Assembly: GCA_028015205.1 (NCBI GenBank)
Contig: CM051514.1
Location: 6,696,001-6,760,000, forward strand
Length of the DNA: 64,000 bases
Reading direction: 5' to 3'
Source: Mytilisepta virgata
Taxonomy: Eukaryota > Mollusca > Bivalvia > Mytilida > Mytilidae
The position numbers and the translations under genes are program-made. The notes beneath the pieces were generated by a model. That model had not been told where the DNA came from. It did not search any database and worked only from the letters and a program-made list of their open reading frames with translations. Below, in pieces: positions 19,204 through 30,370 of the stretch (its first letter is position 1; each line of letters begins with the position of its first letter).

Positions 19204-20800
19204 CAGGGGCGGGTCCAGGTGAGGGCGTAATGGCCGTACGCCCCCCTCCCCTTTAAAAAAAATGGGTCAAAGACACAAATGGCCGGGTTGCTGGGTGTTT
19301 ATTGTAGTGGTGACAAAGGTGATTACAAGATCATATAGCACATTGGCAGTCATGAATATTTATATAGACAAAATCAGACACATTGTATGTTGGTGTACGA
19401 GCACAGAGGCAGCCATCAATTTAATTAGAAATAGGTGAAGTAAGCAATATTTGATTTGATTACATGTTGATAAACACTTGTTTGGAAAAATGGGAAATAA
19501 TTCCTAAAATAATTCCATAAAGTGAGGTGCACATCTTCAATATGTATTAAAAGATTCTGTGAAGTTTCAATGATGCGGGTGAAAAACTGTAGGAGGAGTT
19601 GATTTGGCAAAATAGGTACCCTCTATTGAAGATGTCAATAAAAAACAACTAAGTTCCAAAGTTTGGAAAAATGGGAAATAATTCCTGAAATAATTCCATA
19701 AAGTGAGGTGCACATCTTCAATATATATAGAAACATTCTATGAAGTTTCAAGCATGTGGGTGAAAAACTGTAGGAGGAGTTGATTTCACAAAATAGGTAC
19801 CCTCTTTTGAAGATGTCAATAAAAAACGACTATGTTCCACAGTTTGGGAAAAATGGTAAAAAATTCCTGAAATAATTCCATAAATTGAGGTGCACATCTT
19901 AAATATATATAGAAACATTCTATGAAGTTTCAAGGATGTGGGTGAAAAACTGTAGGAGGAGTTGATTTCACAAAATAGGTACCCTCTATTGAAGATGTCA
20001 ATAAAAAACGACTAAGTTCCACAGTTTGGAAAAATGGAAAATAATTCCTGAAATAATTCCATAAAGTGAGGTGCACATCTTCAGTATATATAGAAACATT
20101 CTATGAAGTTTCAAGGATGTGGGTGAAAAACTGTGGGAGGAGTTGATTTCACAAAATAGGTACCCTCTATTGAAGATGTCAATAAAAAACGACTAAGTTC
20201 CACAGTTTGGAAAAATGGGAAATAATTCCTGAAATAATTCCATAAAGTGAGGTGCACATCTTCAATATATATAGAAACATTCTATGAAGTTTTAAGGATG
20301 TGGGTGAAAAACTGTAGGAGGAGTTGATTTCACAACATAGGTACCCTCTATTGAAGATGTCAATAAAAAACGACTAAGTTCCACAGTTTGGAAAAATGGG
20401 AAATAATTCCTGAAATAATTCCATAAAGTGAGGTGCACATCTTCAATATATATAGAAACATTCTATGAAGTTTCAAGGATGTGGGTGAAAAACTGTAGGA
20501 GGAGTTGATTTCACAAAATAGGTACCCATTTTCCCCGCCCGCCCGACATTCACCATACTATAACCCGGATTTGCACTCTGTGCAACCCGGCCAAAAATCG
20601 GCATAAAAAATATCAAACCCTGACACTTTAACCATAAAATATACATGCTCCAAGTCAGGAACCGTTACATTAGTGCATTTCACAATTATTTTATGTTTTT
20701 TAGCAAAAAAAAGGTCCAAAAAAATTTTCGCCTCCCTCCGCTCGGCTCGGCGAAATTTTTATTATACGCCCCCCTTTCAAATATCCTGGAAACACCCCTG
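19204..20800. mobile_element. 1.6-kb terminal-inverted-repeat element with 181-bp core
   Basis: Ends CAGGGGCGGGTCCAGG and its inverse (CCTGGAAACACCCCTG), 13 of 16 bases matching, flanked on both sides by the 5-bp duplication GTCAT (19199-19203 and 20801-20805). Inside, about six copies of a 181-bp unit (GGTACC at 19615, 19796, 19978, 20159, 20340, 20521) hold AGGTGCACATCTTCAATATA and GGGTGAAAAACTGTAGGAGG. No transposase frame. Non-autonomous DNA transposon; superfamily unassigned. Confidence 0.88.
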
Positions 20801-20994
20801 GTCATGGTCAGATAACATGTCAAAACATACAGTCTAAATATTTTTTAGGATTTTATGCAGTTATTTTCCACTGCACTGTTTGTTTGAAGATTTCCATGAC
20901 TGTTCCCCGCTTTTTAAAGTTGATAAAATAACGGTGCATATATCCTACATGTATATCCATCATATATTAGACTTTTATTCCCCTTGTTTGTAGA

Positions 20995-22340
20995 AACAAG
21001 AGGCTTGAGAATTGAGTCTGCATAGCTCACCTGACAGTCCCACAATCAATTCATTTTATTTCATATCAGGTAAAAGTTTAATGGACCTTTCATAGATGCT
21101 TCATACCAAGTATCAGTTAATTTGGCTATATGGTTTCAGGGAAGAGTTTAAAAATAATTAACCAATCAAAAATAAGAATTGTTCATGGCAGCTGCGCAAG
21201 TCTGACCACGATGATTTAGTTGTCGGGCCGGGACGATTTTTGCAAACGTTGTAAAGGACCTTCCATAGATGCTTCACACAAAGTATCAGTTCATTTGGTT
21301 CAGGGGTTTATAGAAGAGAATTAAATGAATGTAAATGATAATGGTAGCCGTTTAAATGTTGGACCAGGATTATTTATGCAAACTTTGTAAAGGACCTAGC
21401 TTCCATAAATGCTCGTGGTAGCCGTTTAAGTTGTTGGACGAGGATGATTTATGCAAACTTTGTAAAGGACCTAGCTTCCATAAATGCTTAATACCCACCA
21501 ATCAGAAATAAGAATTCATCATGGCGGCCACATTAGATGTCCGACCGGGACGAAATATGCAAGTCAGTTTATAAAGGTCCTTCCGTAGATGCTTCATACC
21601 AAGTTTCAGTTAATTTAGCTATGTCGTTTCAGATGAGAAGATTTTTAAAATTTTTCCAATCAGAAATATGAATTCATCATGGCAGCTATATTAGCAGTCC
21701 GACCGGAAGGAAAGATGCAAACTTTAAAAAGGTCCTTCCACAGATGCATCATACCAAGTTACAGCTAATTTGCCTTGAGGTTTCAGAGGAGAAAATGTTT
21801 GAAATTTTGACCAATAAGAATTCATCATGGTGGCCATATTAGATGTCCAACTGGGACGAAATATGCAAACCTTATAGAGGTCCCTCCATAGACGTTTCAT
21901 ACAGTTCATTTAGCTATGTCGTTTCAGAGAAGATTTTTAAAATTTGTCCAATCAGAAATAAGAATTCATCATGGCAGCCATATCAGTTGTCCGACCGGAA
22001 CGAAATATGTAAACTATAAAGATCCTTCCACACATGTTTCATACAAAGTTACAGTTCAGTTGCCTTTGTGATTTCAGAGAAAAAAAAATTAGAATTAAAT
22101 TAAATTAAAATTTGACCAATCAGAAAAAAGATTTCATCATGGCGGCCATACCAGCAGTCCAACTGGGACGAAAAATGCCATCTTCATATAGGTCCTTTCA
22201 TAGATGCTTCATACCAAGTTTCAGTTATTTTGCTTAGCGGTTTCTGAGGTGAAGATCAAAATGTAAATGTTTACAGACAGACGACAGACGCCAAGTGATG
22301 ACAAAAGCTCGCATGGTCCTTTGGGCCAGGTGAGCTAAAA
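20995..22340 (+). mobile_element. tandem-core element ending CAGGTGAGCTAAAAA
   Basis: Starts AACAAGAGGCTTGAGAATTG and TAGCTCACCTG (21025-21035) and ends with the inverse CAGGTGAGCTA after a hairpin TGGTCC TTT GGGCCA. The core has about eight diverged units, several near 145 bp, each with TTCATCATGGCGGCCATATT, CGACCGGRACGAAATATGC and CCTTCCATAGATGCTTCATA. No coding capacity. Same group as 47953-48600. Confidence 0.85.
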
Positions 22341-23261
22341 AGCTTAAACTCCATGTTAACACCTTCAAAAGTTATTCGCTACTGAAAACCTAACCCGACG
22401 CATCCCTAGAAATACTGTTCAGATCGTATACCCTTTTACTAAAACACTAAAAAAGCCAAAGCCAATAAAGACGAAAACCCGTTATAAAAGTTGGTACGTT
22501 TCATAAATTTTGTTTCAAAAAGTTTATGATTTTAATAAAATACTATATCCAATAAAAAATGTTTATTTCTATTTCAACCACTTTTTTATTTCAGAATTTT
22601 GTATAATATTTCATTAGGTCAAATTGATTTTGCGCAAATGGGCATTTTGAAACTGGTGCTGATGTCTATTTTCGAGTGCCGTAAATGTTCTTTCACATCT
22701 TTAAGAAATTGGCGCAAATTTCCATGCCCGATTATATCTCTATTTCAATGTTGATTTTTAAAAAAGTTGGCCATTCTGAAAATTTTAATGAGTGGTCAGT
22801 GTCAATAAAACATTGACTTATTACCATACATTTATGTTTACACAGACCTGCCAGCCAGAACCAGCGTAATAAAAACTTTTGTACCCAAATTTTGTTGGGG
22901 ATAAAAATGATTTTAATACCATTACTACATATAGGCTCATAGGAGCCTGTATCGCTCACAATTTGAAGTATTTATATTTTCATGAAGACAATTATAGAAA
23001 AACTAGAGGCCTGTATCAATCACCTGGATTCAATTTGCCAATCAACGACCAAAAAAGGCAGCACCTACAATAGTTTTAACGTTTTGGTCCTTGAACCGAA
23101 GAGTTATCTTCCCATTTATTTAAATTTTGATAATTTGCAATTCCCACTTATCCAACTTTAAATTTCTTACCTTTGTGCTGTTTATATACCACTAATTACG
23201 TGTCAGTTATATACTTTGACAGGTAATTGTTCTAGTTTAATTAATGTAAGCGAAACATGTA
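22341..23261. other. no gene; fragment of an element 5' end
   Basis: At 22932-23040 there is GGCTCATAGGAGCCTGTATC followed by GCTCACAAT and a second diverged start (AGAGGCCTGTATCAATCACC), matching the 5' ends of the tandem-core elements. Otherwise nothing recognised. Confidence 0.5.
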
Positions 23262-23690
23262 GGCCTCGGTAGCCGAGTGGTCTAGGTAGTTCGTTATGAT
23301 CACGAGGTTGCGAGTTCGAATCTCACCTGGTGAGGGTGTGTTCGACTCCGATCTAAATTGACAAGTGTAACGGGCTTCCCTTTATTAGAAGTTATAGAAC
23401 CGTAATAGGTTTATAACCACCCTCCATTAGCTGCGCTAGTGGAGTACTCCTTTAGCTCAGTTGGTAGAGCGGTGGACTACCGAACCAAAGGTTCCGGGTT
23501 CGATCCCCGGTTGGTGCGGTAGGTAATTTTGGGAGACAAATCATGCTCTACTGTTACACAAGGATTGCCAATTTTCCTGTCGAAGGTCGGTGGTTCTCTC
23601 CGGGTACTCCGGCTTCCTCCACCAATAAAAACTGACCGCCGCAAAATTGCCAAATGTGCTGAAAACGGCGTAAAACTCCAACTAAACAAA
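23262..23690 (+). mobile_element. tRNA-derived SINE with a second tRNA-like head
   Basis: The outer part matches the SINE at 54271-54548: tRNA-like head with A box TAGCCGAGTGGTCTA and B box GAGTTCGAATCTCACC, then GTGTTCGACTCCGATCTAAA, then a body ending CTGACCGCC...CAACTAAACAAACAAA. Relative to that copy, 193 bp (23366-23558) are inserted between two CAAG tetramers. The insert starts TGTAAC and ends GTTACA and contains a second tRNA-like unit. Either a nested insertion or a composite SINE. Confidence 0.85.
23446..23520 (+). pseudogene. tRNA-like sequence inside the SINE
   Basis: Good A box (TAGCTCAGTTGGTAGAGC) and B box (GGTTCGATCCC) with an intact T arm (CCGGG/CCCGG). The acceptor and anticodon stems do not pair well (ACTCCTT with TTGGTGC; GTGGA with ACCAA). 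So this is a tRNA-derived promoter module, not a working tRNA gene. Confidence 0.75.
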
Positions 23691-23988
23691 CAAATTAATT
23701 AAAATTGTTAATAAAAATAAATAAAAAGACAGAAAAATAAATAACTTTTTAATCACTTGTCACAAGTTAATTTGTTCCAGTTACATCAGGCTCACTCTTA
23801 CACAAACCACAGGATATCGTAACGTGTTGTGCCTCAAAAATTGGCATTGCATCATGGAGTAATCTTGCATCAGATTTAAATCACTACACCGTCTATTTAA
23901 AGAAAATGATTCCGAAAAAAAAATACACCGGAGAATATCGAATACTTTTTGTGTTCAAAGGCAAAAATATGAGCGTCAATTGTGGATA

Positions 23989-24152
23989 TCATCCTATCAT
24001 TACTTGTGGTGTATAGCAGTAACTGCCCGAAAATGTGTGACAGCATCTTTGTGTGGCAAAACAACCCGCATCTGTAAAACATTCTATTGTGTGAACACGT
24101 GGCGGGTTGACGCTGGGGGCTGGACATGTTCCAGACCTGGATATTCCACTAC
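23989..24152 (-). CDS. terminal WAP-domain exon
   Basis: Acceptor CTATTTCTTTTTCAG, phase 1 start, stop TGA at 23989-23991. Six of the eight WAP cysteines are present at the right spacing. Longer open frames in the other two phases of this exon lack any Cys pattern and are shadows. Confidence 0.8.
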
Positions 24153-26919
24153 CTGAAAAAGAAATAGTTTTAAACAGTGAAAATCAGGTCCCAAAAAGAT
24201 AAATCCCGAAACATAATGAGGACTTGAGGTAACAAGGTTCAAACCTTGGCAGATCAAAAACTTCAAACACTTTGGAAACAATAATATCCAACTCATATAG
24301 ATTTCTGCACATATAGGTTTAACAATATTGTATGCAAATTGAAAAAGGAAGATAAGAGTAAATAGATTTTGTACATTTTGCCACCTTAATATAGTTCAAG
24401 ATGAAAGATATTTTTACTAGAATGCCCAATATATTCAAATTTCCGAAAAGACTATATAAAAGACTATAAGAACAAAAACACAGAAAATGTGACATCAACA
24501 CCAGAGCAAATGAAATATAGTGTTTTTTTTTTAATTAAAAAACATTAAAAATGAGGACAAAAGACCTTCGAACTTGTTTCACTGTTTTGTAATTGTTTAT
24601 ATGTCAATTGACTTATATGGCAATAAAATTTTGAATTTGAATTCAATTACACCTTCTTATAAACCTTTAAACATAATTTTGTCTGTACTTTTTACTTCAT
24701 TCAATTTTCAGACAAAATCAATATAATAAGTCCTGAAACATTATATAAAAATGCCACCGAATGACCACTCGTGGGACGGTAAAGGAAAGAGCTCCTGGCG
24801 TTCTTCGGCGAGTTGTTCACTTCTTAGTAGTGTTTCAATCTCTGTCCAAAAGCAAAATATCGCATTTCCAAAGACAAACGAACAGGAGATTCACAGAATA
24901 ATGAATTGTAGTACTGTTTCATGCATCCCAGGATATTGTTTCAGGTAAGGGGGCAATCATTTGTATTTTAAGGAGGGGGGCTAGAATAAATTTTGACCAG
25001 GATTTTGGCAAAATAAAAAAGACAGGATAACTTTATGTGTGAAAAAAAAATGCAGGACCTGTGTCAATCAGGAAATTTTTTGCTTTAAATGAAATAAAAA
25101 TTTAGGCCGCAATCATGGCAGTAGGCGAAAAAAAAATTCAGGACCAAAATTCGACGAAAAAAATAGGCAGGATCAAACATTTGATCCTAGCACCCAAAAG
25201 AATCAACGCCAGGCCGAGAAGTTTTCCGGAAGTAAAAAAAAATGGGTTAATAATCATTTATCTATTTATCTATAGATGATTTGGGTACCAGATATGATGT
25301 TCACAATCGATGTTTCCGGCCAGTGCTGCACCTAGCATAAACTGAAGTTGTTACTATTGGTTTGATCGCATACAATTCGTTTCCCGTTGATGTCTTTATT
25401 TTCCCTCAACCCATTGTAATGAAACTTGGTATGTTGTTGTACTATATGAAACTGAGAAGTCTATTGATTTTGGGGGTCAATCAGTATAATTTTCGGGGGA
25501 AACTTACTTTTTTTCAGAAATCACAGATTTTGAGAATTGAAAATATCTTTAGTTACTTTAAAATGTTATTAGACAATACGATATTCTGAAGCCTATCAAT
25601 TTTGATATTTTCAATATTTGAGGAAACTATAAAAAATTATTTTAAAAATTGGCAATATCTTTAGTGTGAATCTGTTGCTTTTTACCAAAATCCAATATGT
25701 TGTAAAAAAAATATATACATTTATATATTGCTTAAGTCTATTCATATTTGGCATCAGACAAGGACGTATATTTGGAAAAAACTTTACGCAGAAATCACAG
25801 ATTTTGAGAATTGACAACTATCGCATCACGGTGCGGAGCTATTAGTTTCAGTAGACATACACGCCATCTTGAAATAATTACTGATCGCTGATTGGTTACT
25901 TTATGATGCGGCTGAGATACAGCAACAGCCATTGGTTTAAATGAGATAAAGAATTACAGACTTTACTCGTTCAGGATAAGTCATCAAAAGCCGGAAAATT
26001 AACTATGTGTATATCAGTTCCGATCAACTGTCATTACATGTTTTTATTATTTTCATATATTCTGAAATTCATTATTGAAATCAATTATTAGTACGTATAT
26101 ATTTGCTTTGTTAATTTGCAATACACACGGTTTGTTTTGCTTAATCGTATACACTATAATCCTATGTTTACAAAAAAAATGCATGATCTCTACTTTATAA
26201 CTTCTGCCAATCTTGGCACACCTCCAGAGTCGTGTCTATTTGTTGTTTTAGCGCGTAAAATTTTACTGGTCAACAGAGAATTCCAATACTAAATCAACAA
26301 CCACATGCTCACATATTACCATAAATTAAGATACAGCGAAGCAGTCCACAGCTTTTTAGAAAGCTAAAACTTGTATATCTTAGCTTTCCCTCAGCGGATG
26401 TCTACAACACTTAAGCAATGAGGTTCTGAAACCTACTCAATTTAGTCTTAATTATCCATGAAATGGTTTTGGGGAAAGCTTTATTTTATCTAAAAAGTAA
26501 TAGATTTTGAGAATTTACTGTAAGGGATCTTTATTTGATTATCATTGACAAAAGAATACCGAAGCGACAAAACAGTGGGAAAAGTGTGTTAATTCAAGAT
26601 TCAAAGGAAAAGACAAGTAATAGAATGTAACATAACAAACAAATGCTACAAGGATACGAAATGGACGAAAATGGCTGTCACGTGAGAAGGGAGAGCAACA
26701 CCATTAGCACTACTCCTCTGTAGATGTTTAAAAAGCGTAGCCTAAAATGCCTCTACAGAGGCCGTTCTCGCATCCGCCACGTTAGTATAGTTTCTATAAC
26801 ACCAAAAATAAATATAAATTTGAACTACCTGAGATACATCCAACAGTCTTTGGACATGGTGGATTCATGCAGGCTTGGTAAATCAAGTCACAAGACCCTC
26901 CAAATCCACAATTGTAGAA
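23989..26919 (-). CDS. WAP-type Cys-rich protein, last two exons
   Basis: Minus-strand exons 26829-26919 and 23989-24152 join in phase 1. The first encodes FYNCGFGGSCDLIYQACMNP and PCPKTVGCIS, a Cys-rich segment of unknown type. The second encodes SGISRSGTCPAPSVNPP then IEC-FTDAG-C-FATQR-CC-HTFSGSY-C-YTP and stops after QVMIG. The spacing C-x5-C-x5-CC-x7-C and the G-x-C-P start match whey-acidic-protein (four-disulfide-core) domains, which are secreted protease inhibitors or shell and mucus proteins. The second and seventh Cys of the domain are absent (Pro and Ser instead). A signal-peptide exon was not found, so the gene is partial at its 5' end. Relation to mollusc perlwapin-like proteins is a guess. 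Confidence 0.72.
24743..24942 (+). CDS. possible first exon of an unknown gene
   Basis: After TTATATAAAA a frame starts at ATG 24751 (MPPNDHSWDGKGKSSWRSSA) and runs 64 codons to a good donor, TTTCAG|GTAAGG, with base composition richer in G and C than its flanks. No domain and no following exon were recognised, and the donor falls where a dispersed repeat begins. It could be chance. Confidence 0.3.
24943..25200 (+). repeat. GGGAGC-ACCATTTG family copy
   Basis: Begins AAGGGGGCAATCATTTGTAT and continues with AATTTTGACCAGGATTTTGG, AAAGACAGGAT, TGCAGGACCTGTG and ATAGGCAGGATCAAACATT, colinear with 31681-31912. No coding capacity. Confidence 0.85.
25201..26714. other. no gene recognised
   Basis: Contains internally similar blocks (CAGAAATCACAGATTTTGAG at 25517 and 25791, and a related ATAGATTTTGAGAATT near 26510), so part of it is probably an old tandem-core repeat. 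Around 26550-26620 it shares AAAAGAATACCGAAGCGACA with 46445 and 61727, another dispersed family. Confidence 0.5.
26722..26790 (+). repeat. SINE 3' fragment
   Basis: Matches the 3' body of the SINE at 51279-51632 (AAAATGCCTCTACAGAGGCC and TTCTCGCATCCGCCA). No tRNA head here. Confidence 0.75.
26829..26919 (-). CDS. Cys-rich exon upstream of the WAP exon
   Basis: 91 bp, phase 0 to 1, with a polypyrimidine-rich acceptor region and donor TCAG|GTAGTT. Five Cys in 30 residues. The upstream exon it needs (phase 0) was not identified. Confidence 0.65.
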
Positions 26920-27130
26920 CTTGAACCCATTAAGGAAATAAAAAAATAATAAATTATATATACATATATATATATACAACTTAAACATAATATCGCTGAT
27001 TATATTCAAAAGTACATATATAAACTTTTATTTCCTTGAATTATGAATTCTAAATGATGCAAATATCTATTAATCTAATTGAAATATTTATATTTTTTAA
27101 TATACATAAAATGAAATAATATTTAGCAAA

Positions 27131-27286
27131 TAGTTCATTGTACTGAGGGTCATATGGCAGTATATGGACCGGTTCGCAGTCACGAAAAAAAATATGTGGA
27201 ACGAAGCTTAGCTGAGGTCCATATAAATATTTGATGGCGAATAACCGGTCCATATACTGCCATCTGACCCTCAGTGCAATGAACTA
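27131..27286. mobile_element. MITE with 44-bp inverted ends
   Basis: Arms 27131-27174 and 27243-27286 are inverse copies with two mismatches (TAGTTCATTGTACTGAGGGT...), around a 68-bp centre. Partial similarity of the arms extends outward. Non-coding. Confidence 0.9.
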
Positions 27287-27489
27287 TTAGCTATATTATA
27301 CGTATTTCAATGTGAAAACGTTCCAAAACTTATAATAATAATTAAGCTCCGCCCCCCAGTCAATGTAATAATAAAGCACGCCCACCGGTAAATATAACAT
27401 TATACGGACCGGTTTCTTTAATATAGACAAATAGATAGACAAAATCTTAAAAGTATAACTATAATATAATAACTAGTCCAGTACGTGAA

Positions 27490-27764
27490 TGTGGAGCCTT
27501 GTGTGAAGATGCTTCGCATTTATTTTTTGTTTGTCCAAGATACAATAATATCAGAAAAGATATACTTGGCAATTTGTTCCGGCTTTCGGGTAATATGGAT
27601 CTTAATTTGCTTATTAAAGGTAAGGATGAACTTACCCATGATGTATTATTTTTGTTTTGTCTTCGATGAATCTATTCAATCATATATATTGATCAACTAA
27701 TATATATGCATGCTCCACTGAATAATTGCCACTGGACGTTAAAACAATCATTCATCTTCGGTTA
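27490..27764 (+). pseudogene. 5'-truncated LINE, C-terminal ORF2 end and 3' tail
   Basis: 27490-27669 reads CGALCEDASHLFFVCPRYNN, then IRKDILGNLFRLSG and on to a TGA. C-x4-C...H-x4-C followed by PRY is the C-terminal zinc-finger region of non-LTR retrotransposon ORF2 proteins. The 3' UTR ends AATAATTGCCACTGGACGTT followed by AAAACAATCATTCATC. The reverse transcriptase is missing, as in most LINE copies. Confidence 0.8.
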
Positions 27765-27825
27765 TTTATTTGATATTTTCGATAAGTGATAAGTTTCGAA
27801 ACAGTTAAGGTTAAAGTATTTTGTG

Positions 27826-28227
27826 TTAAGGATGCTCGCTGGTCATGTTTTGGTCTTTTTGTCAGATTTTCGGAATCCTCTGGTTTTATCCATTTCTTAA
27901 ACATGAAATTTTTAGCCCATGAACCCCCACTTTTTCTTTTATAATTCAATCATATATACCTTAAAATGGTATTTGACAAAATCTTCTGAAATCCTTTTAT
28001 TTTTTCATACATTTTTGAGAGACTGAAGTTGTCTATGCAAAGACAATGAAATATCCGGAGAAAACCCATTTCCTGTAAATTTTCAAAACCTTATAGCTCT
28101 AAAATGAGAACATGAACCTATATTTTTTTCTTGCTTATTTATTTACTATTCATATGTTCTCTCAAACTAAAACACCTATTTCAAATCCTATATATATATT
28201 TCCTATTAGACCAGCGATCATCCTTAA
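27826..28227. mobile_element. TTAA-target MITE, uninterrupted copy
   Basis: 402 bp bounded by TTAA on each side with inverted ends TTAAGGATGCTCGCTGGTC and its inverse (18 of 19). TTAA duplication is the mark of piggyBac-type elements. A second copy in the opposite orientation spans 61859-63500 and contains a 1.24-kb insertion absent here. Confidence 0.9.
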
Positions 28228-28231
28228 AGTG

Positions 28232-29520
28232 CCAATAAAATATTACCTGACATCGAAATCTTTGTTGGAAATATACATATCTATTAATAAACTGGCAACT
28301 TATCCCACTTAATAAGAAAATCTGAAATAAAAATATACATGGAATATTTTATATAAACACTTTTGTCTTTAGTCTATCTCAGTGAAAGCTGTCATATCTA
28401 AAATACAATTTTGATTAAGTTATCTGCTTTAAACCTACACAATTAACAATACGTAAGAAGAAGATACATTGCGTATTAATTTTTTCATCAACAAATGGGA
28501 CACATGTTAAAGCACCCCTTTGTTGCTGTTCTTCATCTTAATGAACCCTTCAACTCGAAAAAGACCGGTTGGTGCGGAATTCTTTCTTAAATGTTGATAC
28601 ACAGCGTCTTTCTTTTGTCGAAAAAGAGTAGACTGAAATGGCAGAGTCCGGTGTAGTACACGCCAAACAGAAAAGGATCAGTATAGTATAAGTTATAAAA
28701 CTGCACAGTCTGTAGTACCATGGAAATTTGGATGGCGGACAAAATTGTTGTACGGTGATGCGTTCTCTTTTCTGCATGATTAAAAAATATTTGAAGATGA
28801 GATATGACATAACAATTCGTTTCCATGATGAAGGTCAAATCAAGCTACTAGGAGTAAAACACATTTAAAACATCATTTACTGTCGTGTCACGTCCTGAAT
28901 ATGGTTTGTATTTCAGAATTCCAAAAATAACGAATTAAAAAAAATATTATTGTAATAAAGATAAAAGCTAAGAGACTGATAATGATAATAACAATAATTC
29001 TTATTATTTATAAAAATATTTATTTAACGATATAGTTTTTGTATGACATATTGAGGGCACGAGAAATGAAAATCCCTTGTAAGTACATATGTTTATTAAT
29101 AAATCTAACTTTAACACAATTAAAACATGAATTTAATATCTTAACTTCATACTTCATACATGTATTTAGTGTAAATTGTTATTAACTTCCGAAGATACAT
29201 GTTTTTAGTGTAAATTGTGATTTTAAAGAAATAAAATATTACTATGAACTAAAGTCTACCAAATCCTTTCAAAACTGAGATTACCGGTCTCACATACTAG
29301 ATTTCCCCTCTACTCACCCCCACCCCCCCCCCCCCCCCCCCCGGAAAATTTAGTATATACTGATTCCCCTGAAATTAATGGTAGGAAAATTGGTATATAC
29401 TAGATTCCCCCCCCCCCCCAGACCGAATCAATACTAGACTTTCCCCCCTTGATTAAATTCGTACTATCTAATAAAAAAACAATGTTATGATTTTTAACAA
29501 AATTGAGTATTTGAGCATAG
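28232..29520. other. no gene; homopolymer C runs
   Basis: A minus-strand frame at 28550-28810 includes a signal-peptide-like stretch (FITYTILILFCLACTTPDSA) but has no good donor, so I do not call it. C runs at 29323-29342 and 29408-29419 lie in degenerate ATATACTAGATTCCCC repeats. Confidence 0.45.
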
Positions 29521-29529
29521 TTTAACACA

Positions 29530-30006
29530 AAGGACAAGTTGGTCATGATTTTATTTTTACATTGGACCACCATTTCCACATAGAGAACTAAGTGTTGTTA
29601 CTTTGGTGCCAATCGGAAATTCAAAATGTCTACCAGTCGATGTCAAAGTTTATATTGAAACCCTATGGGAAATAATATTTCATCTTCTTTTTGAGAACCA
29701 CTGAACAGAATTTGTCCAATCTTGGCCGAGATCTTCCCTCTTCCCTATGACAGTCCTTCACAAGTGTTGTTACTTTAGTACCAATCAGAAATTCAAAATG
29801 GCGCCAGCCATGGTCAGAGTTTACATTGAAACCCAATGGAAAATGATATTTTTGTCTTTTGTTTGAGAACTATTTATCAGAATTTGAACAATTAAACTTT
29901 GTAGAGGTCTTTCCTATGAGGTCATTCATAAGTGACCGAAAGTCAGAGGTCAAAATTTGCAGTAAAAGCGTCAGGTAAGCGGTTCAGGCTCCTGGGAGCC
30001 TCAAGT
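29530..30006 (+). mobile_element. tandem-core element with strong 3' hairpin
   Basis: Diverged units of about 180 bp (CAAGTGTTGTTACTTTRGTRCC, TTCAAAATGKC, GAAACCCWATGGRAAATRATAT) are followed by GTAAGCGGTTC and the hairpin AGGCTCC TG GGAGCCT (29986-30001), then CAAGTTTTT. Same architecture as the other hairpin-ended elements. The 5' end is not well defined. Confidence 0.65.
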
Positions 30007-30138
30007 TTTTCCAGAGAAAAAATAACCACAATCCCTCCTGTTAGTGAATTACCATCATGACATCGTAACCTGAATGAGAAGAGCCTAATACTAGTAGGTA
30101 TCACGCCAACAAATTGGTTTTAGGAAGACTTTTAATTA

Positions 30139-30370
30139 GGACCCCGCCGACTATCAGCGGAGGCCCTATAGAAATCAGCTTGTCCGTCCGTCCGTCACAA
30201 TTAGTTTCCGATCAATAAATTTAATATCTCTTGGAGTTTAGTGATGAAAATTCGCATGATTTTTCTCCACTACTAGAGGTTGTGATGCGTACAAGGTAGA
30301 AATTCATATGTTGAAGGTCATGGTCAAAACTTAGTTAAACTGTGTCACCTACCAGATACATGTGTCCGTC
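30139..30370. repeat. dispersed repeat starting GGACCCCGCCGACTATCAGC
   Basis: A hairpin-like start (ACCCCGCCGACTATCAGCGG then AGGCCCTATAG) and repeats of GTCCGTCCGTC. Looks like a degenerate copy of a bivalve dispersed element. Class unknown. Confidence 0.5.

Noticed and set aside
23446..23520. Functional tRNA gene
   Set aside because: Boxes A and B are good but acceptor and anticodon stems do not pair; it is embedded in a SINE.
28550..28838. Minus-strand signal-peptide-like frame as first exon of the WAP gene
   Set aside because: No adequate donor in phase 0 follows the hydrophobic stretch, so the link cannot be supported.
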